Positions 25,015-34,040 of a DNA stretch of 64,000 nt are shown here, piece by piece; position 1 is the first letter of the stretch; every line of letters starts with the position of its first letter. The DNA is from Actinomycetes bacterium (GTDB lineage: Bacteria > Actinomycetota > Acidimicrobiia > Acidimicrobiales > Palsa-688): contig JAJZIY010000006.1 of the NCBI GenBank assembly GCA_021828475.1, positions 50,549 to 114,548 of the forward strand, read 5' to 3'. Below the pieces are notes generated by a model that made no database searches, was not told the origin of the DNA, and was given only the letters and a program-made list of their open reading frames with translations. The position numbers and the translations under genes were made by a program.

Positions 25015-25228
25015 TGTTGCCGCTGCGGGACCGGTGCGTGATGACGAGCCGCCGCCCGGGCTCCAGCTTCTCGGTGAAGACGACTTCCGGACGGCGCCTG
25101 AGCACCCTCAGCGCCAACCGCCCGGCGAGCGCCAGGGCGCCAAGCACGAGCCAGGTCTGCTCACCCCCGAGCAGGCCCCGGCGCAGGCCGCGCCGGACCA
25201 ACAGGTCAGAGAGCCTCTTCAGCACCAC
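24974..25228 (-). CDS. Small membrane-anchored basic protein, unknown function
   Basis: The 84-residue product has a basic N-terminus, one membrane helix (about residues 25-42, WLVLGALALAGRLALRVL) and a basic C-terminal tail. GTG at 25228 has a strong GGAGG 5 nt upstream. Its last 41 nt overlap the start of the sulfur carrier gene, in another frame. No family is recognised. The RBS and tight packing in the operon are the evidence that it is real. Confidence 0.7.
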   Translation of the reverse strand: MVLKRLSDLLVRRGLRRGLLGGEQTWLVLGALALAGRLALRVLRRRPEVVFTEKLEPGRRLVITHRSRSGNNGRRESPAAEPEA

Positions 25229-25242
25229 GTCACCTCCGGGGG

Positions 25243-25485
25243 CTAGCCCCGACGGATCTCCACGATCGTCGAGCGCCGCCTGCCACTACGCCTACCCAGA
25301 AAAAAGGCGGCCACCAACACCAGTGCCCCGCCGGCGATGGCGACGTAGTTGAGGACCGGGCGCGCCGCGTCGACCTGCTGCTGCACTCCCCCGGCGAGCT
25401 CGTCGGCCTTGCGCCGGACGTCCTCGGGCGTGATGCGCCCGCCGGGGCCGGTGCCCGTGACCTTGGCCTCCGTCCGCGGGCTCAC
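25243..25485 (-). CDS. Small membrane protein with a lipoyl-E3-binding-like motif
   Basis: The 80-residue product opens with TGTGPGGRITPEDVRRKADEL, close to the core of the peripheral subunit-binding domain of 2-oxoacid dehydrogenase E2 proteins. A short helix, a membrane segment (about residues 46-62, YVAIAGGALVLVAAFFLG) and a basic tail follow. GTG at 25485 overlaps the previous stop as GTGA, which rejects the longer track start. Function is unknown; the motif similarity may be convergence. Confidence 0.65.
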   Translation of the reverse strand: MSPRTEAKVTGTGPGGRITPEDVRRKADELAGGVQQQVDAARPVLNYVAIAGGALVLVAAFFLGRRSGRRRSTIVEIRRG

Positions 25486-25919
25486 GGCCGCCTGCCCTTC
25501 AGCGCGCGTGCCAGGCTGAACGCGGCCACGAGGACGCACAGCAGTGCACCGCCCATGTACGGCACCCAGGACCAGCTGCCCGAGAGGTGACCTCCGACCC
25601 CGTACGGAGCGGCCTTGACCAGGACCGTCGGGCCGACCTCCTTGGCCAAGGGCGCATAGGCGGACAAGCCGCTCAGCGGGTGCACCCCCCCGAACTCGCT
25701 CTGCAGCGCCCGCACGAAGCCGACGGCCAGGAGCACGGTGCCCATGGCCATCACCAGGGCGCCGGCAACCCCGACCACCACCAGCTTGAGCTGCGCCAGG
25801 ACCGGGTCGAGGGTCTCCTGCTTGACGTAGGCGAGGACGGTCTGGAAGAAATCCGCCGCTCCCTCCTTGGCGCTCGCCCGCTGCCGCCCAGATCTCTCAG
25901 TCCCACTGCTACCAGGCAT
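25482..25919 (-). CDS. Holin-X-like / actinobacterial integral membrane protein
   Basis: This is a 145-residue protein with a charged N-terminal 35 residues and then membrane segments at about 45-70 (LKLVVVGVAGALVMAMGTVLLAVGFV) and 118-140. The layout resembles the putative actinobacterial holin-X / phage holin superfamily, though a lytic role is unlikely in this chromosomal setting. It is the first gene of the seven-gene unit ending in marP. Its function is not known. Confidence 0.7.
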   Translation of the reverse strand: MPGSSGTERSGRQRASAKEGAADFFQTVLAYVKQETLDPVLAQLKLVVVGVAGALVMAMGTVLLAVGFVRALQSEFGGVHPLSGLSAYAPLAKEVGPTVLVKAAPYGVGGHLSGSWSWVPYMGGALLCVLVAAFSLARALKGRRP

Positions 25920-26100
25920 CGACCAAAGCTAACCGTTCGGGGCCCGTTCCCGCACCATCGCCCCGACTCCCGGGTGCCCGTTGCACCGGTCCGGGCCGCC
26001 GAGAGCCGGGCACGACCCCGTACCGGTGCAGCGGTGGCGGTCGGGGCTCGGCCGACGCGTCCTCCCAGGTCGCCTCCGGCTGATAGCTGCCACCGTGGAG

Positions 26101-26106
26101 TATGGT
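26101..26106 (+). promoter_or_regulatory. Candidate leaderless -10 box for the desaturase
   Basis: TATGGT is followed by TGGCCG and a GTG in the desaturase frame. The spacing of 6 nt suggests a leaderless transcript and was used to choose the start. Confidence 0.45.
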
Positions 26107-26112
26107 TGGCCG

Positions 26113-26901
26113 GTGCCCGTAGCTTTGGTTGCCGTAATAGCCGGCCTTCTGACCTGCCAACTCGCCCTCCTGCTCACCACGGTGTACCTGCACCGGGCCC
26201 TGGCCCACCGGGCCGTGACCATGAAGCCGGGTGCAGCGTTCGCCGTCCGCCTCCTGCTGTGGCTGTCCACCGGGATCAAACCTCGGGAGTGGGCCGCTGT
26301 CCACCGCCGGCACCACGCCTACACCGACATACCGGGGGACCCGCATTCGCCGGTACTGGAGGGGTACTGGCGGGTCCAGCTGTGGAACGTCGGGCTCTAC
26401 AAGAAGGCCACCCACGACCCCGAGACACTGCGCAAGTACAGCCGGGACATCAAGGTCGACGCCTGGGACCGTTACGTTTTCGACCGCGGGTACATCGGCC
26501 TGCTCCTCGGCTTCGGGCTCTTCGTGGCCCTGCTCGGCTGGCAGTGGGCACTGGTGGCGGCAGCCGCGCACGTTGTCAGCTACCTGCTGCTCAACGCCGC
26601 CGTCAACGCCATCGGGCACAAGTGGGGCAAGCGTCCCTACGCCGGGATCGCCACCAACAACCAGTGGCTTGCGCTGTTGACCTGGGGTGAGGGCCTGCAT
26701 TCCAACCACCACGCGGCTCCGACCTCCGCCCGTTTCGCCTTGGCCAAGAGACAGCTCGACCATGGGTGGTGGGCCCTCGCCTTTTTGCGCACGCTGCACC
26801 TGGCCACGGTCCGTCACGACGGGATCCACCTGACTGCTCTCGCCCAGCACGGCCTGGGCCTGTCCGGGGCCAACCTGGAGCCCGAGCCCGAGCTCGTATA
26901 G
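26113..26901 (+). CDS. Membrane fatty acid desaturase (acyl-CoA/acyl-lipid Delta9 type)
   Basis: This is a diiron membrane desaturase of about 262 residues that introduces a cis double bond into acyl chains. All three histidine boxes are present: HRALAH, HRRHH and HSNHH. Hydrophobic pairs flank them. The third box lies in EGLHSNHHAAPTSARF, as in the Delta9 family. The frame is open to 25981 and a GTG at 26095 is possible; I prefer GTG 26113 because of the -10 box. It is divergent from the holin-like gene, sharing a short promoter region. Confidence 0.9.
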   Translation: MPVALVAVIAGLLTCQLALLLTTVYLHRALAHRAVTMKPGAAFAVRLLLWLSTGIKPREWAAVHRRHHAYTDIPGDPHSPVLEGYWRVQLWNVGLYKKATHDPETLRKYSRDIKVDAWDRYVFDRGYIGLLLGFGLFVALLGWQWALVAAAAHVVSYLLLNAAVNAIGHKWGKRPYAGIATNNQWLALLTWGEGLHSNHHAAPTSARFALAKRQLDHGWWALAFLRTLHLATVRHDGIHLTALAQHGLGLSGANLEPEPELV

Positions 26902-26964
26902 CGGGTTCGCCACGCGGCCGTACTGTGACCAGCCGGTGGGAGCAGGGCATACTGGGTGGCAACC

Positions 26965-27360
26965 ATGGACATCGTTTCTGCCCTCTTCATTGAGAACTTC
27001 CAGCTCCGGCCCGTGCCCGGCCCGTCGACCCGGGTGGACATCACCGGCGCGATGTTCTCGCTCCCGGCCCCCGGCCAGCCGCCCGTCACCCTCACGCCCC
27101 ACCTCATCGTCCTGGTGCGGTCACGGCGTTCGGACCCCTCCAATGGCGTGCTCGAGGTCGTGTTCCGGGACGAGGAAGGCGAGCAGGTTGCCCGCAACGT
27201 GTCCCCTTTCAACATCGAGCCAGGCAAGTTCACCTACCGGCTCGTGAGGGCCGAGCTCGAGTTCGCCGGGTTCGGCACGATCGAGGCCCACTGCCGCCTG
27301 GTGCCATCGCAGCAGACCACCGTGGTCCCGCTCACGCTGCTGCCCCCTGTGGCCGGCTGA
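26965..27360 (+). CDS. Conserved hypothetical beta-rich protein
   Basis: The 131-residue product starts MDIVSALFIENFQLRP and is predicted to be mostly beta strands, with no signal peptide or membrane segment. The general pattern resembles DUF6941-type proteins, but I hold this loosely. ATG at 26965 has GGGTGG 5 nt upstream and is preferred to the GTG three codons before it. It is 63 nt downstream of the desaturase and could share its transcript. Confidence 0.7.
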   Translation: MDIVSALFIENFQLRPVPGPSTRVDITGAMFSLPAPGQPPVTLTPHLIVLVRSRRSDPSNGVLEVVFRDEEGEQVARNVSPFNIEPGKFTYRLVRAELEFAGFGTIEAHCRLVPSQQTTVVPLTLLPPVAG

Positions 27361-27414
27361 CACGGTCGCCGGCTCTCCACAGGCCCGTCGCCGGGTTCGC
27401 GCCCGGGAGCCGTC

Positions 27415-27450
27415 GGCCGGAGCACCGGCTCAGCCGGCCGGAGCACCGGC
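27415..27450. repeat. Two direct copies of a 15-bp sequence
   Basis: GGCCGGAGCACCGGC occurs at 27415-27429 and again at 27436-27450. Each copy is internally palindrome-like (GCCGG/CCGGC), so it could fold. It lies in the gap between the hypothetical gene and tkt; a terminator role for the upstream unit is possible. Confidence 0.45.
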
Positions 27451-27575
27451 GTAGCAGGCAGGCCGAGCGCTGGGACGCAGCTGTTCGGACCGGCGAGGCG
27501 CGTGCCTCCACCGTTGCAACACAGGAGCTTCGTCTGCCCTGGCGGCGACCAGGCTGCGTCGGCACGTGGACCGTG

Positions 27576-27581
27576 TAGGTT
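27576..27581 (+). promoter_or_regulatory. Candidate leaderless -10 box for tkt
   Basis: TAGGTT is followed by 7 nt and then the tkt ATG. This would start the pentose phosphate operon as a leaderless transcript. No clear -35. Confidence 0.45.
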
Positions 27582-27588
27582 GGCGCTC

Positions 27589-29619
27589 ATGACCGAAACC
27601 ACGCAGCCGCAGGTCAGTGGGCGCCAAGAGCTGGAGCAGCTGGGCATCAACGTGATCAGGGGCCTGGCGATGGACGCGCCCCGTAAAGCCAATGCCGGTC
27701 ACCCGGGGACGGCCATGGCGCTGGCGCCGCTGGCGCACGTGCTGTGGTCGCGCGTGATGAACTACGACGCGTCCGACCCGGACTGGCCCGACCGTGACCG
27801 TTTCGTGCTCTCGTGCGGTCACGCCTCGGTGCTCCTGTACTCCATGTTGTACCTGACCGGTTACGACCTGTCGCTCGAGGACCTCCAGCAGTTCCGCCAG
27901 TTCGGCTCCCGGACTCCCGGGCACCCCGAGTCCCACGAGCTCAAAGGTGTGGAGGTCACGACCGGCCCCCTCGGTCAGGGTGTCGCGAACGCAGTGGGCC
28001 TGGCCACCGCCGAACGCATCCTGCGGGCCCGCTACGGCTCCGACCTCGTGGACCACTACACCTTCGTGCTGTGCTCGGACGGCGACCTGATGGAGGGCAT
28101 AAGCCACGAGGCCGCGTCGCTCGCCGGCCACCTCGGCCTGGGCCGGCTCGTCTGCGTCTACGACGACAACCACATCACCATCGACGGGCCGACCGAGATA
28201 GCCCTCGGCGACGACGCGGTCGAGCGCTTCGACGCATACGGGTGGCACACCGAGGATCTCGGCGAGGTCGCCAACGACACGGACGCCCTCGAGGCAGCGC
28301 TCAGACGGGCCATGGCTGTCGAGGACCGGCCGAGCTTCCTCCAGCTTCGCTCCCATATCGGCTGGCCTTCGCCCAAGCTGACCGACAGCCCCAAGGCCCA
28401 CGGATCCCCCTTCCCCCCGGAGGAGATCAAGGTCACCAAGGAGATCCTCGGCCTGCCTGCCGAGGAGAGCTTCTGGGTCCCGCAGGACGTGCTGTCGATG
28501 TACCGCGAGGCCGGTAGCCGTGGCCGCTCGCGCCGCGACGCCTGGGCCGGACGCCTCGATAGCGAACTGCCTGCCGGCTCGCCCGAGCGTGAACGCTGGG
28601 ACTCGCAGTGGCGGGTGCAGGGCCTCGCCGGCTTCGACAAGAAGCTCCCGGTGTGGGGCGCCGGCGACAAGATCGCCACCCGCGAGGCGATGAAGGAGTG
28701 CCTCAACGCGGTCGCCTCGGAGGTCCCGGCCATCGTGTCCGGCGGCGCTGACCTCACCGGCAACACCGGCACCATGCTCGACGGGGAGCCACTCCAGTCC
28801 CGGGACGAGCCGGGTGGGCGGCTGATCGCCTACGGGGTGCGCGAGCACGCCATGGGTGGAGCTGCGGTCGGCATGGCCCGCCACGGCGGCATCCTGCCGG
28901 TGATCGGTACGTTCTTCGTCTTCAGCGACTACATGCGCGGCGCCGTCCGCCTGTCCGCCCTGTCCGAGGCCAAGGTCGTCTATTCCTGGACCCACGACTC
29001 GGTCGGCCTGGGCGAGGACGGGCCCACCCACCAGCCGGTCGAGCAGCTGGCCGCCATGCGCGCCATGCCCAACCTGTGGGTGGTCAGGCCAGCCGACGCC
29101 AACGAGACCGGCCAGGCCTTGAGGGTGGCCATCGAGCACGACGGCCCCACCGCCCTCATCCTGTCCCGCCAGAGCCTGCCCGTGCTGCAGGGCACGGCCG
29201 AGAAGGCGCAGATGCTGGCACGCGGCGCCTACGTATTGGTGGGCGAGGAGGACGGCCCTGACGTCGTCCTGGTGGGCACCGGCTCGGAGGTGCAGCTGTG
29301 CGTGGCGGCCGCCGAGCTTCTCGGCACCGAGGGCATCAGGGCGCGGGTTGTCTCGATGCCCTGCTGGGAACTGTTCGAGCAGCAGGACGAGGCATATCGC
29401 CGCCAGGTGATGGGCGCCGGTGCCCCGGTGCTCGCGGTCGAGGCGGCATCCAGTTTCGGCTGGGCCCGCTGGGCCGACGCCACAGTGTCCATCGACCACT
29501 TCGGCGCCTCCGGGCCTGGTGCCGAGGTCCTGGCACGCTTCGGCTTCACCGCCGACAACGTGGCCGGCAAGGCCCGCGCACTGCTGCGCAAGACCGATCC
29601 CCAGGAGGAAAACAGATGA
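27589..29619 (+). CDS. tkt: Transketolase
   Basis: This is a 676-residue TPP enzyme that moves two-carbon units between sugar phosphates. The N-terminal TPP domain has [18 protein letters not shown], the GDG...N Mg/TPP site is [19 protein letters not shown], and the Pyr domain has [15 protein letters not shown] and [21 protein letters not shown] at 27589 begins MTETTQP, as typical; the track ORF runs further upstream. It is the first gene of a pentose phosphate operon and its stop overlaps tal (ATGA). Confidence 0.97.
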   Translation: MTETTQPQVSGRQELEQLGINVIRGLAMDAPRKANAGHPGTAMALAPLAHVLWSRVMNYDASDPDWPDRDRFVLSCGHASVLLYSMLYLTGYDLSLEDLQQFRQFGSRTPGHPESHELKGVEVTTGPLGQGVANAVGLATAERILRARYGSDLVDHYTFVLCSDGDLMEGISHEAASLAGHLGLGRLVCVYDDNHITIDGPTEIALGDDAVERFDAYGWHTEDLGEVANDTDALEAALRRAMAVEDRPSFLQLRSHIGWPSPKLTDSPKAHGSPFPPEEIKVTKEILGLPAEESFWVPQDVLSMYREAGSRGRSRRDAWAGRLDSELPAGSPERERWDSQWRVQGLAGFDKKLPVWGAGDKIATREAMKECLNAVASEVPAIVSGGADLTGNTGTMLDGEPLQSRDEPGGRLIAYGVREHAMGGAAVGMARHGGILPVIGTFFVFSDYMRGAVRLSALSEAKVVYSWTHDSVGLGEDGPTHQPVEQLAAMRAMPNLWVVRPADANETGQALRVAIEHDGPTALILSRQSLPVLQGTAEKAQMLARGAYVLVGEEDGPDVVLVGTGSEVQLCVAAAELLGTEGIRARVVSMPCWELFEQQDEAYRRQVMGAGAPVLAVEAASSFGWARWADATVSIDHFGASGPGAEVLARFGFTADNVAGKARALLRKTDPQEENR

Positions 29620-30734
29620 CGTTGCTGCACCAGCTCTACAGCGAGGGCGGGCAGAGCCCGTGGATCGACAACCTTTCGCGCGACGCCATCCGTAGCGGGC
29701 GCCTGGCGAACATGGTCGACGAGGGCGTCCGCGGCGTGACCTCCAACCCGACAATCTTCCAGAAAGCCATGACGGGCACCGACATCTACGCTGCCGACTT
29801 CGCCCGCCTCCTCGAGGGCGGGACGGTGGAGCAGGCCTTCTGGGAGATGGCAGCCGCCGACGTCACGGCGGCACTCGAGATCCTCCACCCCTTGTACGAG
29901 CAGAACGACGGCGGTGACGGGTTCGTGTCGCTGGAGGTCTCGCCGAGGCTGGCCTACGACACCGACGGCACGGTGCGCGACGCGAGGCGCTTCCACGAGA
30001 CCATCGACATGCCCAACCTGATGGTGAAAATCCCGGCCACGGAGGCGGGTGTCCCGGCGGTCCGCCAGATGATCTCAGAGGGCCGCAACATAAACGTCAC
30101 CCTCATCTTCAGTCTCGAGCGCTATGAGGCCGTCATCGAGGCTTACATCTCCGGGCTCGAGGCACTGGCCCGCTCGGGTGGCGACCTCGGCCGCACCCGC
30201 AGCGTCGCTTCGTTCTTCGTGAGCAGGGTCGACACCGAAGTGGACAGGCGGCTCGACAAGACAGGCAGGCCCGGCACCGAGGACCTGAGGGGCAAGGCGG
30301 CCGTCGCCCAGGCCAAGCTGGCGTACCACCTCTTCGAGGAGAAGTTCTCGGGGCCCCGCTGGCAGGCTCTGTCCGACCAGGGTGCGCACCCCCAGCGCCC
30401 GCTGTGGGCGTCGACCTCGACCAAGAACCCCGCCTATCCCGACCTGCTCTACGTCGACACGCTGATCGGCCCCCACACCGTCAACACGATGCCCGACGCG
30501 ACCCTCGACGCCTTCGCCGACCACGGCACCGTGGCCCGCACCGTCGACCAGGGCGTCGACGAGGCCCGGGCCGATCTCGACGCCCTGGCGGAGTTCGGTA
30601 TCGACATGCACGACGTGTCCCGCCAACTCGAGGAGGAAGGCGTCGCCTCCTTCTCCAAGAGCTTCGACGAGCTGCTGCAGGCGCTCGAAGACAAGGCCAA
30701 CGAGCTGCGGTCGCGCGAAAACCCTGCCGGGTAG
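29616..30734 (+). CDS. tal: Transaldolase
   Basis: This is a 372-residue actinobacterial-type transaldolase that transfers the dihydroxyacetone unit from sedoheptulose-7-P. The N-terminal GVTSNPTIFQKAM is the family signature, and the Schiff-base Lys is in NLMVKIPATEAG. ATG at 29616 has GGAGG upstream and overlaps the tkt stop; the 478-residue track ORF extends into tkt and is not used. Order tkt-tal-zwf-opcA-pgl is the standard actinobacterial arrangement. Confidence 0.97.
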   Translation: MTLLHQLYSEGGQSPWIDNLSRDAIRSGRLANMVDEGVRGVTSNPTIFQKAMTGTDIYAADFARLLEGGTVEQAFWEMAAADVTAALEILHPLYEQNDGGDGFVSLEVSPRLAYDTDGTVRDARRFHETIDMPNLMVKIPATEAGVPAVRQMISEGRNINVTLIFSLERYEAVIEAYISGLEALARSGGDLGRTRSVASFFVSRVDTEVDRRLDKTGRPGTEDLRGKAAVAQAKLAYHLFEEKFSGPRWQALSDQGAHPQRPLWASTSTKNPAYPDLLYVDTLIGPHTVNTMPDATLDAFADHGTVARTVDQGVDEARADLDALAEFGIDMHDVSRQLEEEGVASFSKSFDELLQALEDKANELRSRENPAG

Positions 30735-30738
30735 GGCC

Positions 30739-32259
30739 GTGAGCACCGTCGAACTGCCTGTCAACGTACTGGCGGAGGGGCTGGACACCGTCAGGCGTGC
30801 GCCGCCAGGGGTGCTCGTCGTGTTCGGTGCGTCCGGGGACCTGACGCACCGCAAGCTGCTGCCGGCCCTGGAGCGGTTGTCACGGCGGCGGTTGCTGCCT
30901 GCCGCATTCGCCGTGGTCGGCGTGGCCAGGACGGAGATGTCCGACGACGATTTCCGTGACCTCATGGCCGACGCAGTCGCCGACGCAGGACCGGGCTGGG
31001 CCGAGATAATCAAGAACAGCGTCTACATCGCCGGCGAGTACGCGCACCCCGACACCTTCAGCACGCTGCGTGACAGGCTGGCCGAGATCGAGGCCAGCCT
31101 CGGCACCGGCGCCAATCGCACCTACTACCTGGCGACGATACCGGAGGTCTTCGGCGACGTCGCCCGAGCCCTCGGACGTGTGGGCCTCAACGCGCCGGGC
31201 CGGGGCGGCGCGGCCCGCCTGGTCATCGAAAAGCCGTTCGGGCACGACCGCGCGACGGCCCGTGACCTCGACGCCGCCCTGCACGAAGTCTTCGAAGAGG
31301 ACCAGATCTACAGGATCGACCATTACCTGGGCAAGGAGACCGTCCAGAACGTCCTGGCCCTGCGCTTCGCTAACGCCATATTCGAGCCGCTGTGGTCACG
31401 CAACTACATCGACCACGTCCAGGTGACGGTGGCCGAGACGGTGGGGGTCGAAAAGCGCGGCAACTTCTACGAGACCGCCGGTGCCCTGCGCGACATCGTC
31501 CAGAACCACGTGATGCAGGTCCTGTCGCTGACGCTCATGGAACCGCCGGGATCGATCGACGCCCAGGGCATACGCGACGAGAAGGTCAAGGCGTTGCGCT
31601 CCGTCGTGGTCCCAAATGCGACCGAGGTGCCCAACATCGCCGTGCGTGCGCAGTACGACAGCGGGTGGGTCGAGGGCAACGCCGTTCCCGGTTACCGCCA
31701 AGAGGACGGCGTCAGCCCCCAGAGCCAGACCGAGACCTATGTGGCCCTCAAGCTGGCAGTGGACAACTGGCGCTGGGCCGGCGTGCCCATCTACGTACGC
31801 ACAGGCAAGCGGCTGCCCAAGCGGGTGACCGAGGTGGCGCTGCAGTTCAAGGACGTCCCGCACCTCGCCTTTCCCCGCGAGGCGTCGCGCGGGCTCAACC
31901 CCAACGCCCTGGTGCTGCGCATACAGCCCGACGAGGGCGTCACTTTGCGCTTCGGGGCCAAGGTGCCCGGCCAGGCCTTCATGGTGCGCGACGTGCTGAT
32001 GGACTTCTCCTACGGCGCCGCCTTCCTGGAGGAGCCGCCAGACGCCTACGAGCGCCTGCTGCTCGACGCCATGGTCGGTGACCCGACCCTCTTCATCCGC
32101 AGCGACGAGGTGGACACCGCCTGGGGCATCGTCCAACCCCTGCTCGACACGTGGGGCGGCGGCGGGGCGCCGCTGTCGGGGTACGCCTCCGGGTCCTGGG
32201 GGCCCAGGCAGGCCGACACCCTCATCGGGCGCGACGGGCACAAGTGGAGGACACCGTGA
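30739..32259 (+). CDS. zwf: Glucose-6-phosphate 1-dehydrogenase
   Basis: Zwf oxidises glucose-6-P to 6-phosphogluconolactone, yielding NADPH. The 506-residue protein has the dinucleotide loop FGASGDLTHRKLLPAL near residue 28 and the substrate signature RIDHYLGKETVQN, including the catalytic His. GTG start with GGGTAGGG nearby, 4 nt after tal. Its stop overlaps opcA as GTGA. In actinobacteria full activity depends on OpcA, encoded next. Confidence 0.97.
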   Translation: MSTVELPVNVLAEGLDTVRRAPPGVLVVFGASGDLTHRKLLPALERLSRRRLLPAAFAVVGVARTEMSDDDFRDLMADAVADAGPGWAEIIKNSVYIAGEYAHPDTFSTLRDRLAEIEASLGTGANRTYYLATIPEVFGDVARALGRVGLNAPGRGGAARLVIEKPFGHDRATARDLDAALHEVFEEDQIYRIDHYLGKETVQNVLALRFANAIFEPLWSRNYIDHVQVTVAETVGVEKRGNFYETAGALRDIVQNHVMQVLSLTLMEPPGSIDAQGIRDEKVKALRSVVVPNATEVPNIAVRAQYDSGWVEGNAVPGYRQEDGVSPQSQTETYVALKLAVDNWRWAGVPIYVRTGKRLPKRVTEVALQFKDVPHLAFPREASRGLNPNALVLRIQPDEGVTLRFGAKVPGQAFMVRDVLMDFSYGAAFLEEPPDAYERLLLDAMVGDPTLFIRSDEVDTAWGIVQPLLDTWGGGGAPLSGYASGSWGPRQADTLIGRDGHKWRTP

Positions 32260-33350
32260 GCTCGGAGGACCAGGCCTCCCCCCCAGGCGGGCCGCGCCCC
32301 GTGCGGGGCCCGGAGCCGGGCGGCCACGTCCCGGGCGGCGGCCCCGGGTCGCCTCAGGCCGTGCGGACATGGGAGAAGCCGCGAGCCAGCCTCAGCGAGG
32401 TGGTGGAAGCCCTGCCCGAGCTGCGCCGCCAGGCGGCCGGCCAGGAGTCAGCCACCAGGACCGCCGTCATGACCCTGGTCATGGTCACCTCGACCGAGGA
32501 CGACTACGAGGGCTGTGCTGCTTCGGTCCGCTCTCTCGGCGCCCACCACCCGTGCCGCGTCCTGCTTCTGCGCCCGGAGCCCGACAGCACCCCCGCCATA
32601 GACGCCACGGCGTCGCTGTGGCGGGCCGACCCGCCTGCGGGCGATGGGCACCCGGTGTTCTTCGAGGAGGTACGGCTCCGCGTCGGGGGCCAGGGTGCGT
32701 CGCACCTGGCATCCATCGCCGGTCCATTCGTGCTGGCGGACCTGCCGGTCGTGATGTGGTTCCCGGGCCACGCCCCGGACCCGGCCGACCCCCTCTTGAG
32801 GCTGGCGACGGCCGTGGTGGTCGACACGCGCAACGTCGGGCCGTCGCCCTCCGACATCGCCCACTCCTACCGCGCCCTGCTGGAGCTGGCCAACAACCAG
32901 CCCGTTGTCGACCTGTCGTGGGTGCGGCTGCAACCATGGCGCGAGCTGCTTGCAGGCCTGTTCGAGCCGGAGCACAACCGCAGGTTCCTGGCCGGGGTCG
33001 GCAAGGCCGGCGTCCGCGGCAAGCCTGGACCGCGGCACATGCTCGGCGGTTGGCTCATGGCACAACTCGACCTGAGGGCGCGCGAGCTCTCCCTCGAGGA
33101 CTCCAAGCACGTCGACATCACATTGGTGGCAACTCTCGACGGCGAACAGGGCCGGTTCCAGGTCAGTCGGGACGACGGCACCCGGGCGGTCTGGGCCGAG
33201 GCCGTGCTCTCGGGAGGCGTCTCGCACAGGCAGGCCCTGCCCCTTCCGGACGACTCTCTCGCCTCGGCGCTCGCCTCGGCGGTGTCCGATCTGCGAGCCG
33301 ACCGCGTCTGGGAGCGCGCCCTGGCAGCGGCCGCGGCGTTGGCATCGTGA
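32256..33350 (+). CDS. opcA: Glucose-6-phosphate dehydrogenase assembly protein OpcA
   Basis: OpcA is needed for assembly or activation of Zwf in actinobacteria and cyanobacteria. The 364-residue protein opens with a Pro/Gly-rich segment and then the family core (RTAVMTLVMVTSTEDDYEGC, GPFVLADLPVVMWFPGHAP, LSWVRLQPWRELLAGLFE). GTG at 32256 in a GTGA overlap with zwf is preferred; the track start lies inside zwf. It is co-transcribed with zwf and pgl. Confidence 0.95.
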   Translation: MSSEDQASPPGGPRPVRGPEPGGHVPGGGPGSPQAVRTWEKPRASLSEVVEALPELRRQAAGQESATRTAVMTLVMVTSTEDDYEGCAASVRSLGAHHPCRVLLLRPEPDSTPAIDATASLWRADPPAGDGHPVFFEEVRLRVGGQGASHLASIAGPFVLADLPVVMWFPGHAPDPADPLLRLATAVVVDTRNVGPSPSDIAHSYRALLELANNQPVVDLSWVRLQPWRELLAGLFEPEHNRRFLAGVGKAGVRGKPGPRHMLGGWLMAQLDLRARELSLEDSKHVDITLVATLDGEQGRFQVSRDDGTRAVWAEAVLSGGVSHRQALPLPDDSLASALASAVSDLRADRVWERALAAAAALAS

Positions 33351-33355
33351 GCCTG

Positions 33356-33361
33356 TAGGGT
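33356..33361 (+). promoter_or_regulatory. Possible internal -10 box before pgl
   Basis: TAGGGT lies 7 nt before the pgl GTG, the same geometry as the leaderless candidates elsewhere in the window. It could equally serve as a ribosome-binding sequence (AGGGT), so this is tentative. Confidence 0.3.
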
Positions 33362-33368
33362 CTAGGCC

Positions 33369-34040
33369 GTGAACGGAGACCTCCAAGTCGTCGACGACGT
33401 ACCAGGGGCCTTCGCCCGAGAGTTCATCACCGCGTTCGAACAACGTCCCGGGGAGGAGTTCGACATCGCCCTGTCGGGCGGCGAGACGGCCCGAGCGTGC
33501 TACGAGCGCCTCGCCTCCGAGGGCACTGCGTCCGTCGACTGGCTGGTGGTCAACTTCTTCTGGGGCGACGAGCGCTGTGTGCCGCCCGACCACCAGGACT
33601 CCAACGAGCGCATGGGCCGCGAAGCACTGCTCGAGCGGGTCGGCGCGGCCAACGCCGTGTACCCGATGCGATGCGACGAGAGCCTGGACGCGTACCAGTT
33701 GCGCCTCGGCGAGGTGGGCCAGCTCGACCTGGTGCACCTTGGCATGGGAGCTGACGGCCACACTGCGAGCCTCTTCCCGGGTTCCGCAGCGCTGTCGGCT
33801 GACCCGGGCCAGCTGGTTGCCTTCAACGAGGACCCGAGCGGGCGCAACAAGCACCCTCGCATGACGCTCACGTACACCGGTATCGCCCGCGCCCGACTGG
33901 TCGTGTTCACCGTGTCGGGCGAGGAGAAGCGTGAGGCGATGGAAGCGGTGTACGCCGGTGAGGACCTACCGGCCGCACGGGTCAATGCCGGTCGGGTCCT
34001 CTGGCTCGTCGACCGGGCTGCGGCCCCGCGCCCGCGTTGA
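33369..34040 (+). CDS. pgl: 6-phosphogluconolactonase
   Basis: Pgl hydrolyses 6-phosphogluconolactone to 6-phosphogluconate. The 223-residue protein has the DevB/NagB-family signatures: SGGETARACYERL, FFWGDERCVPPDHQDSN and HLGMGADGHTASLFPG. GTG start. Its stop overlaps the following LOG-family gene as TTGA. It completes the oxidative branch begun by zwf and opcA; no 6-phosphogluconate dehydrogenase is in the window. Confidence 0.95.
   Translation: MNGDLQVVDDVPGAFAREFITAFEQRPGEEFDIALSGGETARACYERLASEGTASVDWLVVNFFWGDERCVPPDHQDSNERMGREALLERVGAANAVYPMRCDESLDAYQLRLGEVGQLDLVHLGMGADGHTASLFPGSAALSADPGQLVAFNEDPSGRNKHPRMTLTYTGIARARLVVFTVSGEEKREAMEAVYAGEDLPAARVNAGRVLWLVDRAAAPRPR

Noticed and set aside
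27430-29754. 774-residue minus-strand ORF
   Set aside because: It is the antisense shadow of tkt, which has complete TPP-enzyme motifs.
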